Of a DNA stretch of 64,000 bases, positions 14,085 through 47,104 are shown piece by piece. Origin of the DNA: Prochilodus magdalenae (Eukaryota; Chordata; Actinopteri; Characiformes; Prochilodontidae); assembly GCA_024036415.1 (NCBI GenBank), contig JAMWET010006796.1, forward strand, positions 1-64,000. Reading direction: 5' to 3'. Made by a program: the position numbers and the translations under genes. The notes beneath the pieces were generated by a model that saw nothing but the letters and a program-made list of their open reading frames with translations, was not told the DNA's origin and ran no database searches. The first letter of the stretch is position 1. Every line of letters starts with the position of its first letter.

Positions 14085-14252
14085 TTTCGAAGCCCTGGAC
14101 CTGCAGGCACCCTGCCCTGCACATTTCCTTGATTTAACACACACCCTGCAAAGAGCTTGTTAAATAGATGGCTGATGAGTTAAATCGGGTGTATTGAGAG
14201 CAGGGAAAAGACCAAAATGTGCAGGACCCGGGTTGAAAAAAAAAAACACTGG
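14085..14252. repeat. Palindromic MITE-like repeat, copy 1
   Basis: CCCTGGACCTGCAGGCACCC and CCTGCCCTGCACATTT on the left face AAAATGTGCAGGACCCGGGT on the right. Between them, GATTTAACACACACCC faces TAAATCGGGTGTATT. This imperfect palindrome matches a common otophysan repeat (CCTGGAGGACC...CTGCACATTTTAGTG). The second copy is at 18601-18764. The transposon superfamily is not determined. Confidence 0.65.
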
Positions 14253-16827
14253 TTTACAGGGTTGAATTGTGCACAGTTGTGTTAATTGGAGGCTTTACAC
14301 ATGCCACAATACACCATAAACTCTTTCAGTGCTAAACTCTTGTGCTTATATTCCCATGGGTTTATGAGTTTCAGATAGTTAGTGAGCACGTTTTAAGAAA
14401 TGAAGACAACACATTGTACAGATACAGCTAGACACTGCATGTGAACCAGAGATACTCATGAACACTGTCACACATTCTTCTTCCTGTATGTAAAAAGTAA
14501 TACAGTTTGGATATAATGAAATGATAAATTTCATTATATAAAATGTATATATAAAGATAAAATATATAACAAAACACATCATGAGACGTCCTTCCACTTT
14601 AATATCACACACATAGCTTTGCAATAATCCAACCATCCACTGTATTTCATGAGTGATTCCTCTAGATCTACCAAATATGAACTCCAAATAGAGCTGTCTG
14701 TATAGTTGTCCTGTACAAACTGCAGGTCAAACTTTTAGCGTTTTTAGAAAAATGTTCTCTGCCAGCTTTTTCTCTTGTTAACAAAAACCATTACAGGTAT
14801 AAATGCACAAAGAATGTGCTACCTCGCAGGGCTTGACCCTCAGCCTACAAATGTGACCTCAAGTTTCAGTGCCTTCACAATGATGTACATTGCAGCTTAA
14901 CACGAGAATTTCCTCAAAATTCAACCCCTGACAGATTCTTGTGAGTTAACACAGGCCTCAGGCGTTGCGCAAGCCTAACAGCAAAACAAGATATTGCTGT
15001 GCATTAAAAAAATTGTCATAAAGTCTCATCCATGGCCATTCCTTACCCCGTTTCGGTAGCATGCTTTTGTTTTTCTCTTCGTCAGCAGCAGAGACCTGAT
15101 AAATAAATGACCATCACATTGCTTAAAGTATTTATGAAAGATGAGTCTGGGGAAGATCGATAGTGTTTGTGTGCTTGGACTGTGTCTAATTGAGGCTGTT
15201 TGGAGAAGGGAGGCAGGGACATGGAGTACAGGGCATTGGGGCGATGAATGGGGCCAGGATGTGCTGACACTGCTCTCTTGCTTGTTCTCTCTTTCTGTCT
15301 TTCTCAGGGCTATCCTTGCCCTAATTAAGTCCTGAACACTGTGCCCACACCACTGTTCTCCTATGTGGTGAGAAGCTTTAAGAAATACATTGCTTAAAAG
15401 TGACTAACATGCTTGAAAGCTAATGAGGACCTGTTAGCATGATGCGATTTGCATTATGCTAACTAGGCCCCCATAGTGTTCATTATTCATGGAGCCAACC
15501 AGGCTCAACTAGCAGTCATTATTCATAACGCTAACTTGCTCCTGCTGAATCTCTGTTATTAGCAGTGTTGCCTTGCTGTAAATTCATCGACCATAAATGC
15601 ATTCCTGCGGAGTCTCCCTGTGGGTCCACATGAACTCTGCAGGAGTTACTTATGGTTACTAATGGTGTTACTACCTAGCTAGTTTGGGAGGAATGTAGAG
15701 ATAGGCACAGCATTGTTCTTCTTTAAAAGTAGTAGTGATGGCCTCAACTTTCAGACCGCCTGTAATTCTGTGCGGTTGCTTGCACTTACAAGACTGCAGT
15801 GCCGTCTGTTAAGCTGTCAGTTATGGTGACACCTCGGGCAAGCTTCATCCTTTCTGTCAATATGGGCAAAATCCTGACAGAAACCTTAAGCATCCAGCGA
15901 GGAAAAGAAAAGTGTAGCATGTGGAGAGCTGTGTATACACCAAAATGTGTGTTCAGAACAAACTGCTTAGTAATTTCTCCAGTTGTTTCTTGCTCAAGTG
16001 GATTTTCATGACCCAGTTAACTATGCAGATGTTACGTAATTTCCTGCAAAACTTTCTTCAAGTTCTTTAGTTTCTTTTTTTAGGTGAATGCGTGGCCCAG
16101 AAATGATGCTTTTCAAGTTTGGTTTTATGCTGTATAAAGAAGAATTGACAGCGGAGACATGCCTGTCCTACTCTTTTTTGCAGGCCATTGCTCTTTGTAG
16201 TGCCATTCTTTGTTTTTCTTACAGTGTTACATAGAAGAGCTTTTATGTCCTGTGTTTCGTGGTGTGTTAGCTGTATTGCCTTTGGAATGGAACTAATTAA
16301 GAAAGATTGGTGTCTTATAGACATATCTAAACCTCTAATAATCCAGTAGTCAGATTCAATAAACCAGTCAATATGTCTTAGTTAGCATAATCCCACCTAA
16401 GTGTCCTGATGTATGTAACAGCTACAGTATGTAGCCCACCAATATGTTTTTTACTGTAGCCAAATGACCCTGAGTGAAAAGCTCTAATCACCCTGTCTGT
16501 CACTGTAATCGCAGAGCATGTACTACTATCCGTCCGAGCCAGTGGACCAGCCCTGAGCAAACTTGCGGGCCTTTTTAATGAGAGCCAGTGAGACATGGTA
16601 ATGTCATTTCCAGTAAAAGAACATAGTGTAGATCAAAACCATTTTGATCCACATGCCTACATTTCTTCTTGACTATAGTCCTGGGATTAACTTGAGCCTT
16701 GAGTCAAGTCTGTTTCATATTGTAGTTGGCCTTTACTGAGCAACAAGTCTCATGGCTCAATATGAATGCTGGCAACACCAGTAATAGTAGTAATTCCTGT
16801 ATCCTGAACGCTAGTTATATCAAGAAC
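14253..16827. other. No gene recognised; possible conserved non-coding patch
   Basis: No coding motifs or repeat families. About 15440-15660 is balanced, non-repetitive sequence with two close ATTATTCAT motifs and could be a regulatory element. This is only a suggestion. Confidence 0.4.
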
Positions 16828-17050
16828 AGGGCAGCATGGTGACACAGTGAGTAGCACGGTCATCTCACAGCAGGAACGCTATGGGTTCGGTTTCCCAGCG
16901 GTGTGAGTTCTTTTGTGTGGAGTTTGCATGTTTTCCCTGTCTGCATGAGTGCTCTGATTTCCTCCCACAGGTTAAAGACATACAGTCAGGCAAGTTAGAG
17001 ATGCTAAATTGCTACTAGGTGCCAATGTGTGTGTAAATGTGTATGTCTGT
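16828..17050 (+). repeat. Dispersed fish repeat, tRNA-box-like (forward copy)
   Basis: GGCAGCATGGTGACACAGTG, then GTAGCACGGTCATCTCACAG, a B-box-like GGGTTCGGTTTCCC, then GAGTTTGCATGTTTTCCCTG and TTTCCTCCCACAGGTTAAAG. This is one of the most widespread fish repeats. The 5' part resembles pol III A and B boxes, which would make it SINE-like, but the class is unsure. An inverted copy lies at 19270-19535. Confidence 0.7.
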
Positions 17051-17399
17051 ATGTCTTCCCTGGACAGGTCTTTCCGTGCTACCTAAAACACCATACTACA
17101 ATTCCTCCTCCTTTATTTGTTACAAGATTATGTAATCTCTTAACTTATCGCCAGCCTACCAGCAAGCTTCACAGGCCCTCTAACCATGAATGGGTCAAGT
17201 CTACCAACTTGTACTTTTGACTTTTATAATGGGACGCTGGCTTAAATAGAAAAAGCAGAATTGATGACTTTGTAGAAATAGCCTCAGTGGTGTAGGGCCA
17301 GAACTTGTAGTAGTGCTAGAGTGGGCATAAAGGTGAATACAAATGTACAATAATAGTTAGTGTTAAAAAGTAAGTAATTGATAAATGAAGAAATAGATA
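17051..17399. other. No gene recognised
   Basis: Spacer between the dispersed repeat and the Tc1-like relic. Nothing identified. Confidence 0.5.
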
Positions 17400-18172
<773 letters not shown>

Positions 18173-18600
18173 ATATCATATATCTGCAAGTGACATGCCA
18201 CTGGAAGGTGGTTAATACACGTTGCAGCATTTTCTACTCATACCAGGTAGAAAATATCAGGTAGTTGTATCAAGTACCAAGTACTGCAGACACATTGCCA
18301 TGAACTGTACATCTCTTCTGGTTTAAAACCAAGAGAAAAGAGCAGGCTACTTTGTTATTGTTAGAGTACTATACACGGTTTGTGTTCACAACACATAACG
18401 GTCTATTTGTAAATAATTCCCAAATGTTTAATCAAAATCTTCAGATCTGGTGAGATCATTTATTAATATTAATCACAAGAAAGAAAAAACACATCAGTTC
18501 AGAGTGCCACATTGTGCACATGCTGAAAATGAAGTGATTTTACTCTAGCATTAATTAGCAGCCTGGCACAGAGTTTCATGAACATATTCCCAAAACTATT
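18173..18600. other. No gene recognised
   Basis: AT-rich spacer with no identifiable motifs. Confidence 0.5.
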
Positions 18601-18764
18601 CCTGGAGGATCATGGCTCTGCACATTTTAGTGCTCTGTCTTCTTTAACGCTTGCACTTCGTCTCAACAAGAGGTTATTAATGAGCTGATTAGTTTGATCA
18701 GGTGTGTTGGGTGCAAGGAAGAAAAATGCTAAAATGCTCAGAGCAGTGGGCCTCTTGGGCCAGG
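18601..18764. repeat. Palindromic MITE-like repeat, copy 2
   Basis: The left end CCTGGAGGATCATGGCTCTG plus CACATTTTAG faces the right end CTAAAATGCTCAGAGCAGTG...GGCCAGG in inverted order, with GATCAGGTGTGTTGG in between. It is the same family as 14085-14252. Confidence 0.65.
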
Positions 18765-19269
18765 TCTGGAAATAGCCTCGGGTTAATAATTGATTTAATA
18801 AATAATTAACAATATTTGAAATAAGAGCCAATGTAATGGAAGGTAGCATTCATTCATTTTCCTTCTTTTATCACCTCATCTTTATTTCAACTTTATTTCA
18901 ACTTCCATTCCCTTCCATTCCACAGGATCATTATAAACTGTGGTTAGAATATAGACAATAGAAATGATTGCACACACAAACAGGCTTTACAAGCACAAAC
19001 ATCACCCGCTGATACTAATTATTTACGCACGTACACACTTTAAAGGCCTCTTGTAGAGATCATAACACAGAGTACATGCAAATGATACAAAAATAATCTA
19101 GATCTATTCTACAGCAGAGAGCTAGCCCAGAGGAAAGGGTCTGAGGTCTCAGCCTAACAATATTTCGTTTTTTCACAAAACATATATGGAGAACCACTGG
19201 ATGTTAACAGCATTACATGTTATCTGTCCAGAATATATGTTTACATTATAAATTCACTTATTTGTTTAG
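18765..19269. other. No gene recognised
   Basis: AT-rich spacer. A short CTTTATTTCAA duplication lies near 18880-18902. Nothing else was identified. Confidence 0.5.
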
Positions 19270-19535
19270 AATCTAAGCTACTTATCCTGCTGGGTCACAG
19301 GGGTGCTGGAGCCTATCCTATCACAGGCTACCATTTTATCCCATTCACCCACACTCACACCTAGGGGGCAATTTATTATGTTCAACTCGCCTGACTGCAT
19401 TCCTTCAGGCTATAGGGGTAAACCAGAGCACCCTACGGAAACCCATGCAGATATGGAGAGAACATGCAAACTCCTTCAATCCCAGGTCCTTCTTGCTATA
19501 AGACAACAGTGCTACCCATTACTGGCCTACATCAT
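19270..19535 (-). repeat. Dispersed fish repeat, inverted copy
   Basis: TCACAGGGGTGCTGGAGCCT, CACTCACACCTAGGGGGCAA, AACCAGAGCACC, ACGGAAACCCATGCAGATAT, GAACATGCAAACTCC and CCCAGGTCCTTCTTGCTATA are the reverse complement of the family seen at 16828-17050. This copy is fuller at the distal end. The two lie about 2.4 kb apart in opposite orientation and flank the Tc1 relic and a palindromic repeat. Confidence 0.75.
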
Positions 19536-22500
19536 ACTGTAAATGATGAAGTGATATTGGAAACTAACCCATTTGGGAATATGATCACTATGTCTATTAT
19601 AGGAATGTCACAATAAGCATGTTATTGTTCTTGTTATTGAACATGTCATGAGAATAAGTGCTGTGAAACCAGTAAAGTTAGATTTCATGCTCTACAAAGC
19701 ATGATAACAGGAACGGTTTCTGTAATTCCACACTGCACAGTTCTCTGAACTTGACAGAAACTGGTTTGGTGAGCCATCCTTGGATGGTTTAATATCCAGG
19801 TTGTTTAATCGTGCTTCATACCTTTCAGTTGCATTTACCTTTCAAGCAAAGAAAGCAAAACAAACCTCACCATAATATCACACTTTTTATCTTTGCCTAT
19901 ATCTGTGTAGTGATACGGAGTGTCTATACCGCCCCCATTGTTGTGTCCCAGGTAATCACTCTCATTTGAACGACGTTATCAGCCATGTCATCAGTGTCAC
20001 TTGAACAGTGTGGTAGTCGGAGGTGTTTCCGGTAACTATAATGAATGTTTTGGGATCTATGTAGTCAATAACTGACTTTAAGACAGTAACAGTTCAGGTA
20101 GTACACAACAGTTAGCAAACGTATCGAGCCGTGCTACATAATGTCCGTTTGATATCAAGCTATTCATAACTTCACATTTTAAATTACTCTTTATTGTTGC
20201 TGCCACTTGCAATTAAAGCTGAAACTGACAGCAGCACAGCAACTTGTTGTTGTTTCAACTAAAAGAGTAAAGTGTAGTCATTATCCACCATGATCATTTT
20301 TTCTATTCAGTATTTAGCAACTTGCAGTTCACCTGTCAGGAACTGCATGGAATAATCAATAGAAAAGTGACATACCCTTAGCAACTTTAACAGTCTGACA
20401 TGCTCAAAACATGCCATGGTGCCATATGTGTTCCCTCCGACTGCAAATAATGATGGTTCTAACATCTCTACAGAGTCACCTCTAGACTACATTATGACAG
20501 AAACTTACGGACAATGTCAAATACCTTTTGTAAACAGTGTTTTGGGTGTTTTTTTGGTCATCTATATTGCTTAAGCATGGCCCAGGGAAGCACTTCTTGG
20601 GCTGTTTGACTTCCATGGCCTTTCTACCAGGGTAAAAGGTTTTTCAGCGTTCCAGCAGTGGAAACATGGCTTATGATATTCCGCTCATGCCAGAGAGGTT
20701 GATTAGAATGCAGCTATGCTCAGATGACACGGCACCATTACCACTGAATATGCATAAGCCTTCACTTCAAATACATCTTTGTCTTAGCCCTAACAAACAA
20801 GGACTACATTTTTGGCTTGATCAGCCTTTTTTCTTCACAAGGTCCCTGAGCTGTGAAGGCTGAGGGCAGTATAGAAAGAGCTGCCAGCAGAGAAGAAGGG
20901 AGAGGCAAGTTTCGTGCCACGTGTGTATTATCCCTGCCGTAATACGTGCTGGTGATGAAATCAGCTGCAATTTCCAGCTTAGCTATTTAAATAAGCAGAG
21001 TTCTGTTGCTATATATAGAATATCAGGGCTAGAATTGCTACTAAATAGTGTCGTCTCTCTAAATATGCTATATTTGTCGATTTGCTACCATGTGCTCGGG
21101 TGAATCATCAGCTAATTAGCAGACTGATTAAATTCAGTTGTGGGCTGGTTGTTTGGACAGGGATCTGGAACTTGGCGTCAGTACTTGCAGTCAAAGATCG
21201 GTTGGGCCAGAGGGACAGGCCTTTCAGTAATTATATCTGTTTATGGGGACACTCACTGCCAGCTGACCTCTTGCCACTTGGGAAATGAAGGGAGATTTGT
21301 GCTGTGTCATTGTGTTGACTGGTCAGTGTTTGAGGGCAGAGGGCAGTCCAGAGAGCATTTTATTCTAGAAGAGGCAGATAGTCTCACGTTTTTAAATAAA
21401 GGGCTTGGTATTGTCATATGTATATAAGCAAATGGAAAGATCTTAAATTTAGTCGATATGCTGAATATGTGAGATTAAATTCTTTTTTTTTGTAAATATT
21501 TCATTCTGTTGGTAGGTCATTTTTCTGTACTTGTTTCACGCATTACTTGAAATTGGCACAGTTATCTGCACTATTAAATAATCTTATAAAATTCATACAG
21601 CTATCTCAGAATGATACATTATGACAAACATTCACCTTGTGTGTGTAAGGTGATAGTAACTTCAGGCCTCTGCAGTTGGCACTGCCAAAGATGATGGGGA
21701 AGATAAATACCTGTGACAGGATGAGTAGATTGAGAAAATGGGGTACAGTGCAGTGAATGTCTCATTCGGTTTGTGGAAAATGGGTCAGAAAGCAGATGTC
21801 AATGAGTGGCTAAAAGGAGTGTTTGCATTCGAGCATGCCAAAGGCCATAGTGTGAATTAAGTAGTTGAATGTGCAGCTGTTTAACAGTCATAAAGGTCTT
21901 CCAGCAATGGCTGAAGTCCTAGTCTACAGGAAATTCTCCTCAGAATTGTGCAGGAAAGGCATCCGACAAATCTGACAATTATTTGATAAAAGAGTGGCTG
22001 AACAACCAGAAAGGTCCACACCATGCTAAATTAATATGATGAAATTGAATTGATGTTTTTTCGTTCATGGGGGTGTATTTGCTTTTCAGTGTCTGGTGAG
22101 CTTATAAATTGCCTACATTCAAGATATTTTGCTTACTTTATCCATGTGATATGAGCATTTTCTTAAACTCAGAAATTGCTATTATAAAATTGTGCGCTAA
22201 AATTGCAGAAAATTGACCTTTTTTTTTTTTATATCTGCAAAACACTCATTTGACCAAGAGTGTTCAAACTTTTGCACACAGGGGAGTTACTTTGCAGTTG
22301 ATTTGAATGTTGATGGCAATATGTGTTTCATATATTGCTGATATTTTTGCACAGTGTTAAAATTGCAGGTCATTGATATTGGTCACTGGTAATGGCCAAC
22401 CAGTATTAGCAGTGTCAGCGGAAAAGTTCATCTAAGCTTCAAGAAAACAAATATTTATGTAAAAGTTCAGTGAAACAGTTTTTTTTTTTTAAATAAGGTA

Positions 22501-23760
22501 CACATCTTGGTTGTCTTTATTGTTAGTTTAAAAGTCGACAGCTACATAAGTGTTATTTGGAAACCTAAATTACCTTAAATATGTATTTTTGATTTTATAA
22601 CATACCTTCTTTTTTTATGAACTGCATTTTTTATATAACCTTTTTCTTAGATTACTTTAGGCTTTAGATGCAGACCAGGTTAGGATAGTGTTATTGATAG
22701 AATAAAACAGGTTCTAGAGAATGTAGTAGTGATGCAGATAGAAGTATGTAGGAGTGAGGGAGGGAAGAAGAGAGCTTATTAAAACCGAGCTGAAGAACAT
22801 GGAGTCCTGCATTATTGATGGTCTGGAGAGGAAGCAGCACGTGATTAGTCAGAGGAGAAACACTCAGCTCGGCAATAGATGAGGCTTTCTCCTGCAGAAT
22901 TACTGCTCTCACACACCACACAGTCATCCATCTGCTCTATTACTCTGCATATGCTTCCAGCCTTCTACTCCAGAAAAATTTGTAAAAGTGTAGTGTAGCA
23001 CAGTTAACCAACATCTAGAACTGGGCATGTACATATCAGTGTTGTGATGAATGTCACAGTACAGTACAGTACAGTATGTGGTTTTAAACATATTGTGGAC
23101 ATCGTACCTGTAGGACCCAACTGTGTGTTCCATTACAAAGAAAGCAAATTTACCGCAGCACAACTGTTAGTTCTTCTCTGTTCCAATTTGTCTGATGTCT
23201 GACAAAAATAAATAATCACACATTTCTTGTAAGAATTTCAGAATTATATTTTTGCCATGTCACTAATTTCTGCTAGCAATACTTTAATGTTCTGCACTTT
23301 TGGAGTACAGTAAATCATCAGATATTGGTTTGAAATATTGACTAAATCTAAACATCTGTCCAATTCAAAAGTATTTTCTGAAGCTGATATTGTTATAATT
23401 ATGATATAGCTGTGCATTAGGGTGGTGTAATTTGATGTCAGCAATGACAATGACATGTAACCTGATGACTATGCATAAAAGCATTAATCAGAGTATTGTT
23501 GAATGAACCATAAATGTATATCAAAAGGAGCTCATAAGTGTTTGTTTATAGCAACATTCAAAACAACAGGTAAAACGGTGTTGGTTTACTGAAGATTGTT
23601 TTAATTTATTATGTAAGCTTTATTAATGACTTTAATTAAAAAGTTTATGGTTACTTGAATAGTAATTGAAATCTTTTATAATATATTGTGTTGCTTGTTT
23701 TTAGATAAAAAAAACACTAATACAAACAAGTAAATATTTACGTGTCTGCAACCGATGTAC
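19536..23760. other. No gene; possible old DNA-transposon end near 22.0-22.3 kb
   Basis: Intronic sequence. 22255-22290 (GTGTTCAAACTTTTGCACAC) looks like the 3' end of an old DNA transposon of the fish Tc1 type, but no transposase was found nearby. The rest shows no motif. AGTACAGTACAGT-type short repeats lie at 23057-23078. Confidence 0.4.
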
Positions 23761-23804
23761 TCTTTTATCTCTCTCTCTCTTTCTCTCCCCCTCTTTCTTT
23801 TCAG

Positions 23805-43489
<19,685 letters not shown>

Positions 43490-43697
43490 GTAAGAGCATC
43501 ACAGCTTGCTTTTATTCACTCAAATAATAGCTTGTAAAATAGCCCATCATTAATGTGGGGCCATTACTGCGATGCAGTGTTAAAGGTGTCTGTCCAACAG
43601 AGCCTTTGCTAATGTATGTGCTTTGGACAGATAGATGTGAAAACTGTATATAATTCATCATAATGGGAAGGGAGCAAATCTATCCATGTTATCCTTC

Positions 43698-43702
<5 letters not shown>

Positions 43703-43752
<50 letters not shown>
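43703..43752 (+). repeat. (GA)n microsatellite, 50 bp
   Basis: Uninterrupted GA run about 215 bp after the donor of the third visible exon. Purine-rich in the sense strand of the transcript. Confidence 0.97.
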
Positions 43753-45680
43753 CAGGGGTTTGGGAGGGGAGGTGGGTTTCAATCTGCCAGTTTAGCTCAG
43801 GCCCTCAGGGTGCTATTATAGACCCGTTCTCCCCAGCTGTCTGTCTCTGTGGTGCCACTGCTGGAGGAGCTGTCAGTCCTCATGGAGCGCTCGCACACTT
43901 CAGCTCAAAGGTGCAGGCAGGGCACAGAAAGACACTAAATATCGAGACTGCACAAACAAGCAGAGGTGCTTTAAGGAATACCTCACTCCAGAAAACAGGA
44001 ACATGATGAACATGCTCACTCTGAAATATCCTATCTGTCATTGCGCTGGAAAACAGTTTTGCTCATGATTTAACCTTATTTAATTTTTCCATCTGAAGTG
44101 GCAGCATACAGCCTAATGACTTCAACAGAGTCCTTTTCTAAAAACCATTCTGATGGAAGGCACATTAGAACTAAATGCATTAATTAAGTTCAGTGGCGGT
44201 AATGGAGTTACAAATGACTTCTTAGTGAGCGTGTGCTAATAACATATTTGTAAAACTCAAGGGAGCTGTGATATAAGTATGTGGTTTTTATGGTACGCAT
44301 ATTTGGTGTATATGCAAATATATGTATATATGTGCAAATATATGAGTTGCATGTAACGCTATGCAGTGTGCTTGGATTCTTTTAGACAGCTTTCTGCATT
44401 ATAAACATTAATACAGCGGTCTAGATTAGCAGTCCGCAAGTATGTGTGCTCGTCATATTTGCTGAGTCAGGTTTTAAAAAAGTATTACTTAAGCTATATT
44501 ACATACTTTTTGAACAAAAATGAACAGATAAACAGCTTATTTTGAAACCCAGAAACTGAACTGGTATAGGGGAAAGGTAAGAACCCCCATATGGTGAGGC
44601 TTAAGCATTACCGTTAGCTAGAGAGCAATCTCTAAGGTAGTCTTCTTAGATGTCGATCTTTGTCCAGTGTTTTAAAAGCTGAGTACTAGCACATGGTCTA
44701 GTGACTTCAGTTTGGCTGTATTCATAAAGGCATTCTGAGGCAAAATACATTAACCTTAAATAGACTTTTACCGGTGGGGAACCGGTGATTTGCTTTATTC
44801 TAAAACCCAAGGGAACAGTAATATGTAGTTTCTGTGGTAGACCTGTACAAACATTGTAAAAAGGAAGACATGACTAAGCAACCACCTGAAATCGACCAGT
44901 AGTTTTGTATGAAGGAAGAGTTATATAACAGTGTAGTGCACTGATCTAGTCTGTGTATCAGTCCACTTGCATTGATACTGTAACATTTGGGAATTGCTCC
45001 ACAAATGTGTGTGTGAATACACTTAAAATGTAGACATTGTAGAGATTTAGACCTCTTTCCTATGTAGAACTGGAATTCAGTACAACCCACAACTGGTGCA
45101 ACTCGGTCTTATCATCAACAGACACCTTACCGCAGTGTTTATGAAATGCTGTTTATTGAGGCTGTACTTTTTGTCTTTCATTTTGGAGGACAAGTGAAAC
45201 AAGCTTCGGTTAAATAAACAGATCACAGAACACTGCGCTGTCTCACGAAAGACAAAAAGAGATCATCTGTCATCATCCAGTTGCCAACTTGCCACTCAGT
45301 TTGCATCTCATTGCTAGCGTTAAATTTTTCAAGTCACATAAAGAAAAGAAAATACATTCTATAACCGTTGCCCAACAATATTATGTTAGTGTCTGATGTT
45401 TGTTCATCTGCTGTTAGTTTACAGTAGCAGCTTAAACAGGCCGGTTTAATGTTACATGAAATCTATTAATTTTATTGAGCCTGTTGAAATAGAGGACAGC
45501 TTTGTTTGTGGGATAAGCATGCCAGGTGGCATGACAGTTCTTGAGCAAGATCTTTTCAATATTATGCCATATATAGCTCACATTAAAAAAGGTAATGTGC
45601 CGGGCACAGTTTGGCAATAAAGCCTGAAAACTCTTAGAAATTCTGAACATCTTGAGATCCTGAGATAAAACTAATACATT
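43753..45680. other. No gene recognised
   Basis: Intronic. AT-rich TATATG words lie near 44305-44335. The reading frames show no motifs. Confidence 0.5.
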
Positions 45681-45684
45681 TTCA

Positions 45685-45955
45685 CGGCACAGTTGGGGTT
45701 GTGGACCCAAACGCAGGACCCAAAACTTTCTTTTTCTTTTTCTTTTTTGGTACCTTACCAGCTACCCCTCTACAAAGGTGTAGCGGCGACTGTTGTTTGA
45801 TAGGGGCTTATATGGCCGACATCTCAGGTGCAGCTTGTTGGCTTGATCAGCCCGGGGCATTCTTAGGGTTGGAGTTCCGGGCTGTAGTCCCCCCAGAACG
45901 GCACCGCTGCTGCCGGCTTCTGCTGGCTGCAGATTTCACAGCCCGGACCCTTTCA
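45685..45955. repeat. GC-rich patch, possible LTR-like or SINE-like fragment
   Basis: Opens with GTTGGGGTTGTGGACCCAAA plus CGCAGGACCC, a motif I associate with dispersed fish LTR-like repeats, then a (TTTTTC)n pyrimidine run. A 190-bp segment (about 45765-45955) follows that is much richer in G, C and CpG than its surroundings, with GGTTGGAGTTCC as a faint B-box. The class is not determined. The frame across it (45701-45958) has no known motif. Confidence 0.4.
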
Positions 45956-47104
45956 TAAATTATGTTCTGATAAAGACAATATCAATGAATTAAACTGAGC
46001 CCTTTTTGTGCATGCTGGTCAGTTCTGGAGGGAGATCCCTTCATCCCTCTGGGAGGTTCTGGTGACAATAAAATTTTAATGTGAATGACTGAAAAAAACA
46101 AGAAACACATTGGAATAGTAAACTGAGTAAGTACCTGCAATTTTAGTATATCCTAAGTTTAACAGTTATGCCAGGTAACTCTACAAACTCCATAAACCTT
46201 CCAAATGTGGTCTTGCATAAAACTAATCGAATCTAAGTTATTAAAGAGAGTATCAATTAAAATGTGACTGATTGTCCTCCAGTTGTGGGCTAGGCTGCAC
46301 TGTAAAAATGTTATATGAACCCCTGATCTAGATTAATGCACCCGTGGTCCACAATGGACAGGAAGATTTAAAGTCCTGATGCTATCAACACAGGAGAGTT
46401 ACCCAATCTGTCAAAAAGACAAAGGTGTGGGAATAAAATGGTGATAAAATGTTTCACATTTTCTTATTCTCATTAATAGGGCCAGAAGCTAACCTGATTT
46501 GCTGGATGAGTGTTAGGCTGTGTAGTGTAGGGATTTGAGGAATGAGGTTACACCAGAAGATAAATGCTTTTAATAGCAGTCCTGATGCAACAGCAGAGAA
46601 ACGATTAACTAATTTCATGCCTATGCCTGTAATATTAAACAGCGATTTGCTAATGCAGGACTCGATTTGTTGTCTATCTGCCGGCATGCTTGCCTAACAA
46701 CGAAGCTAATCTTGCGTGCATGCACACGAACGTACAGCAATGCGTCTGATGTTCATGAGTGTGAAACAAATGGCTCAACCCAAACTAATCTGCGTTAGTG
46801 GCGGATGGGTAACCTGCTGTTGCAGCCGGCTAAAACGTGTCAGAGATAACAACGTGAAAAATGAAGTTAATCAGTCTAGGCTGACCACGCCAGCTACCGA
46901 CCCCCATCCGTTTCTCCACAGATAAAAACATTTGTCTCATCTCCTTCCTGTCATGTCACATTCCCATGAGCCCAGTTGGCCCTCATTATAAAGTAAAGCG
47001 GCCTCTTTTGATGAGTGCACCCTAGTGGTGCAAAATAGATTTTAGTGCATTCTGAAGTCGGTGTGGAGGAGTGAAACTATTCAGAGCACAACTGCATCAT
47101 CTTC
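45956..47104. other. No gene; possible conserved non-coding patch
   Basis: 46690-46925 is non-repetitive with several retained CpGs and matches no repeat I know. It might be a conserved element. The rest is ordinary intronic sequence. Confidence 0.4.

Noticed and set aside
43686..44006. 106-codon + frame after the third exon
   Set aside because: Begins in the GA repeat (Arg-Glu run) and has no motifs afterwards.
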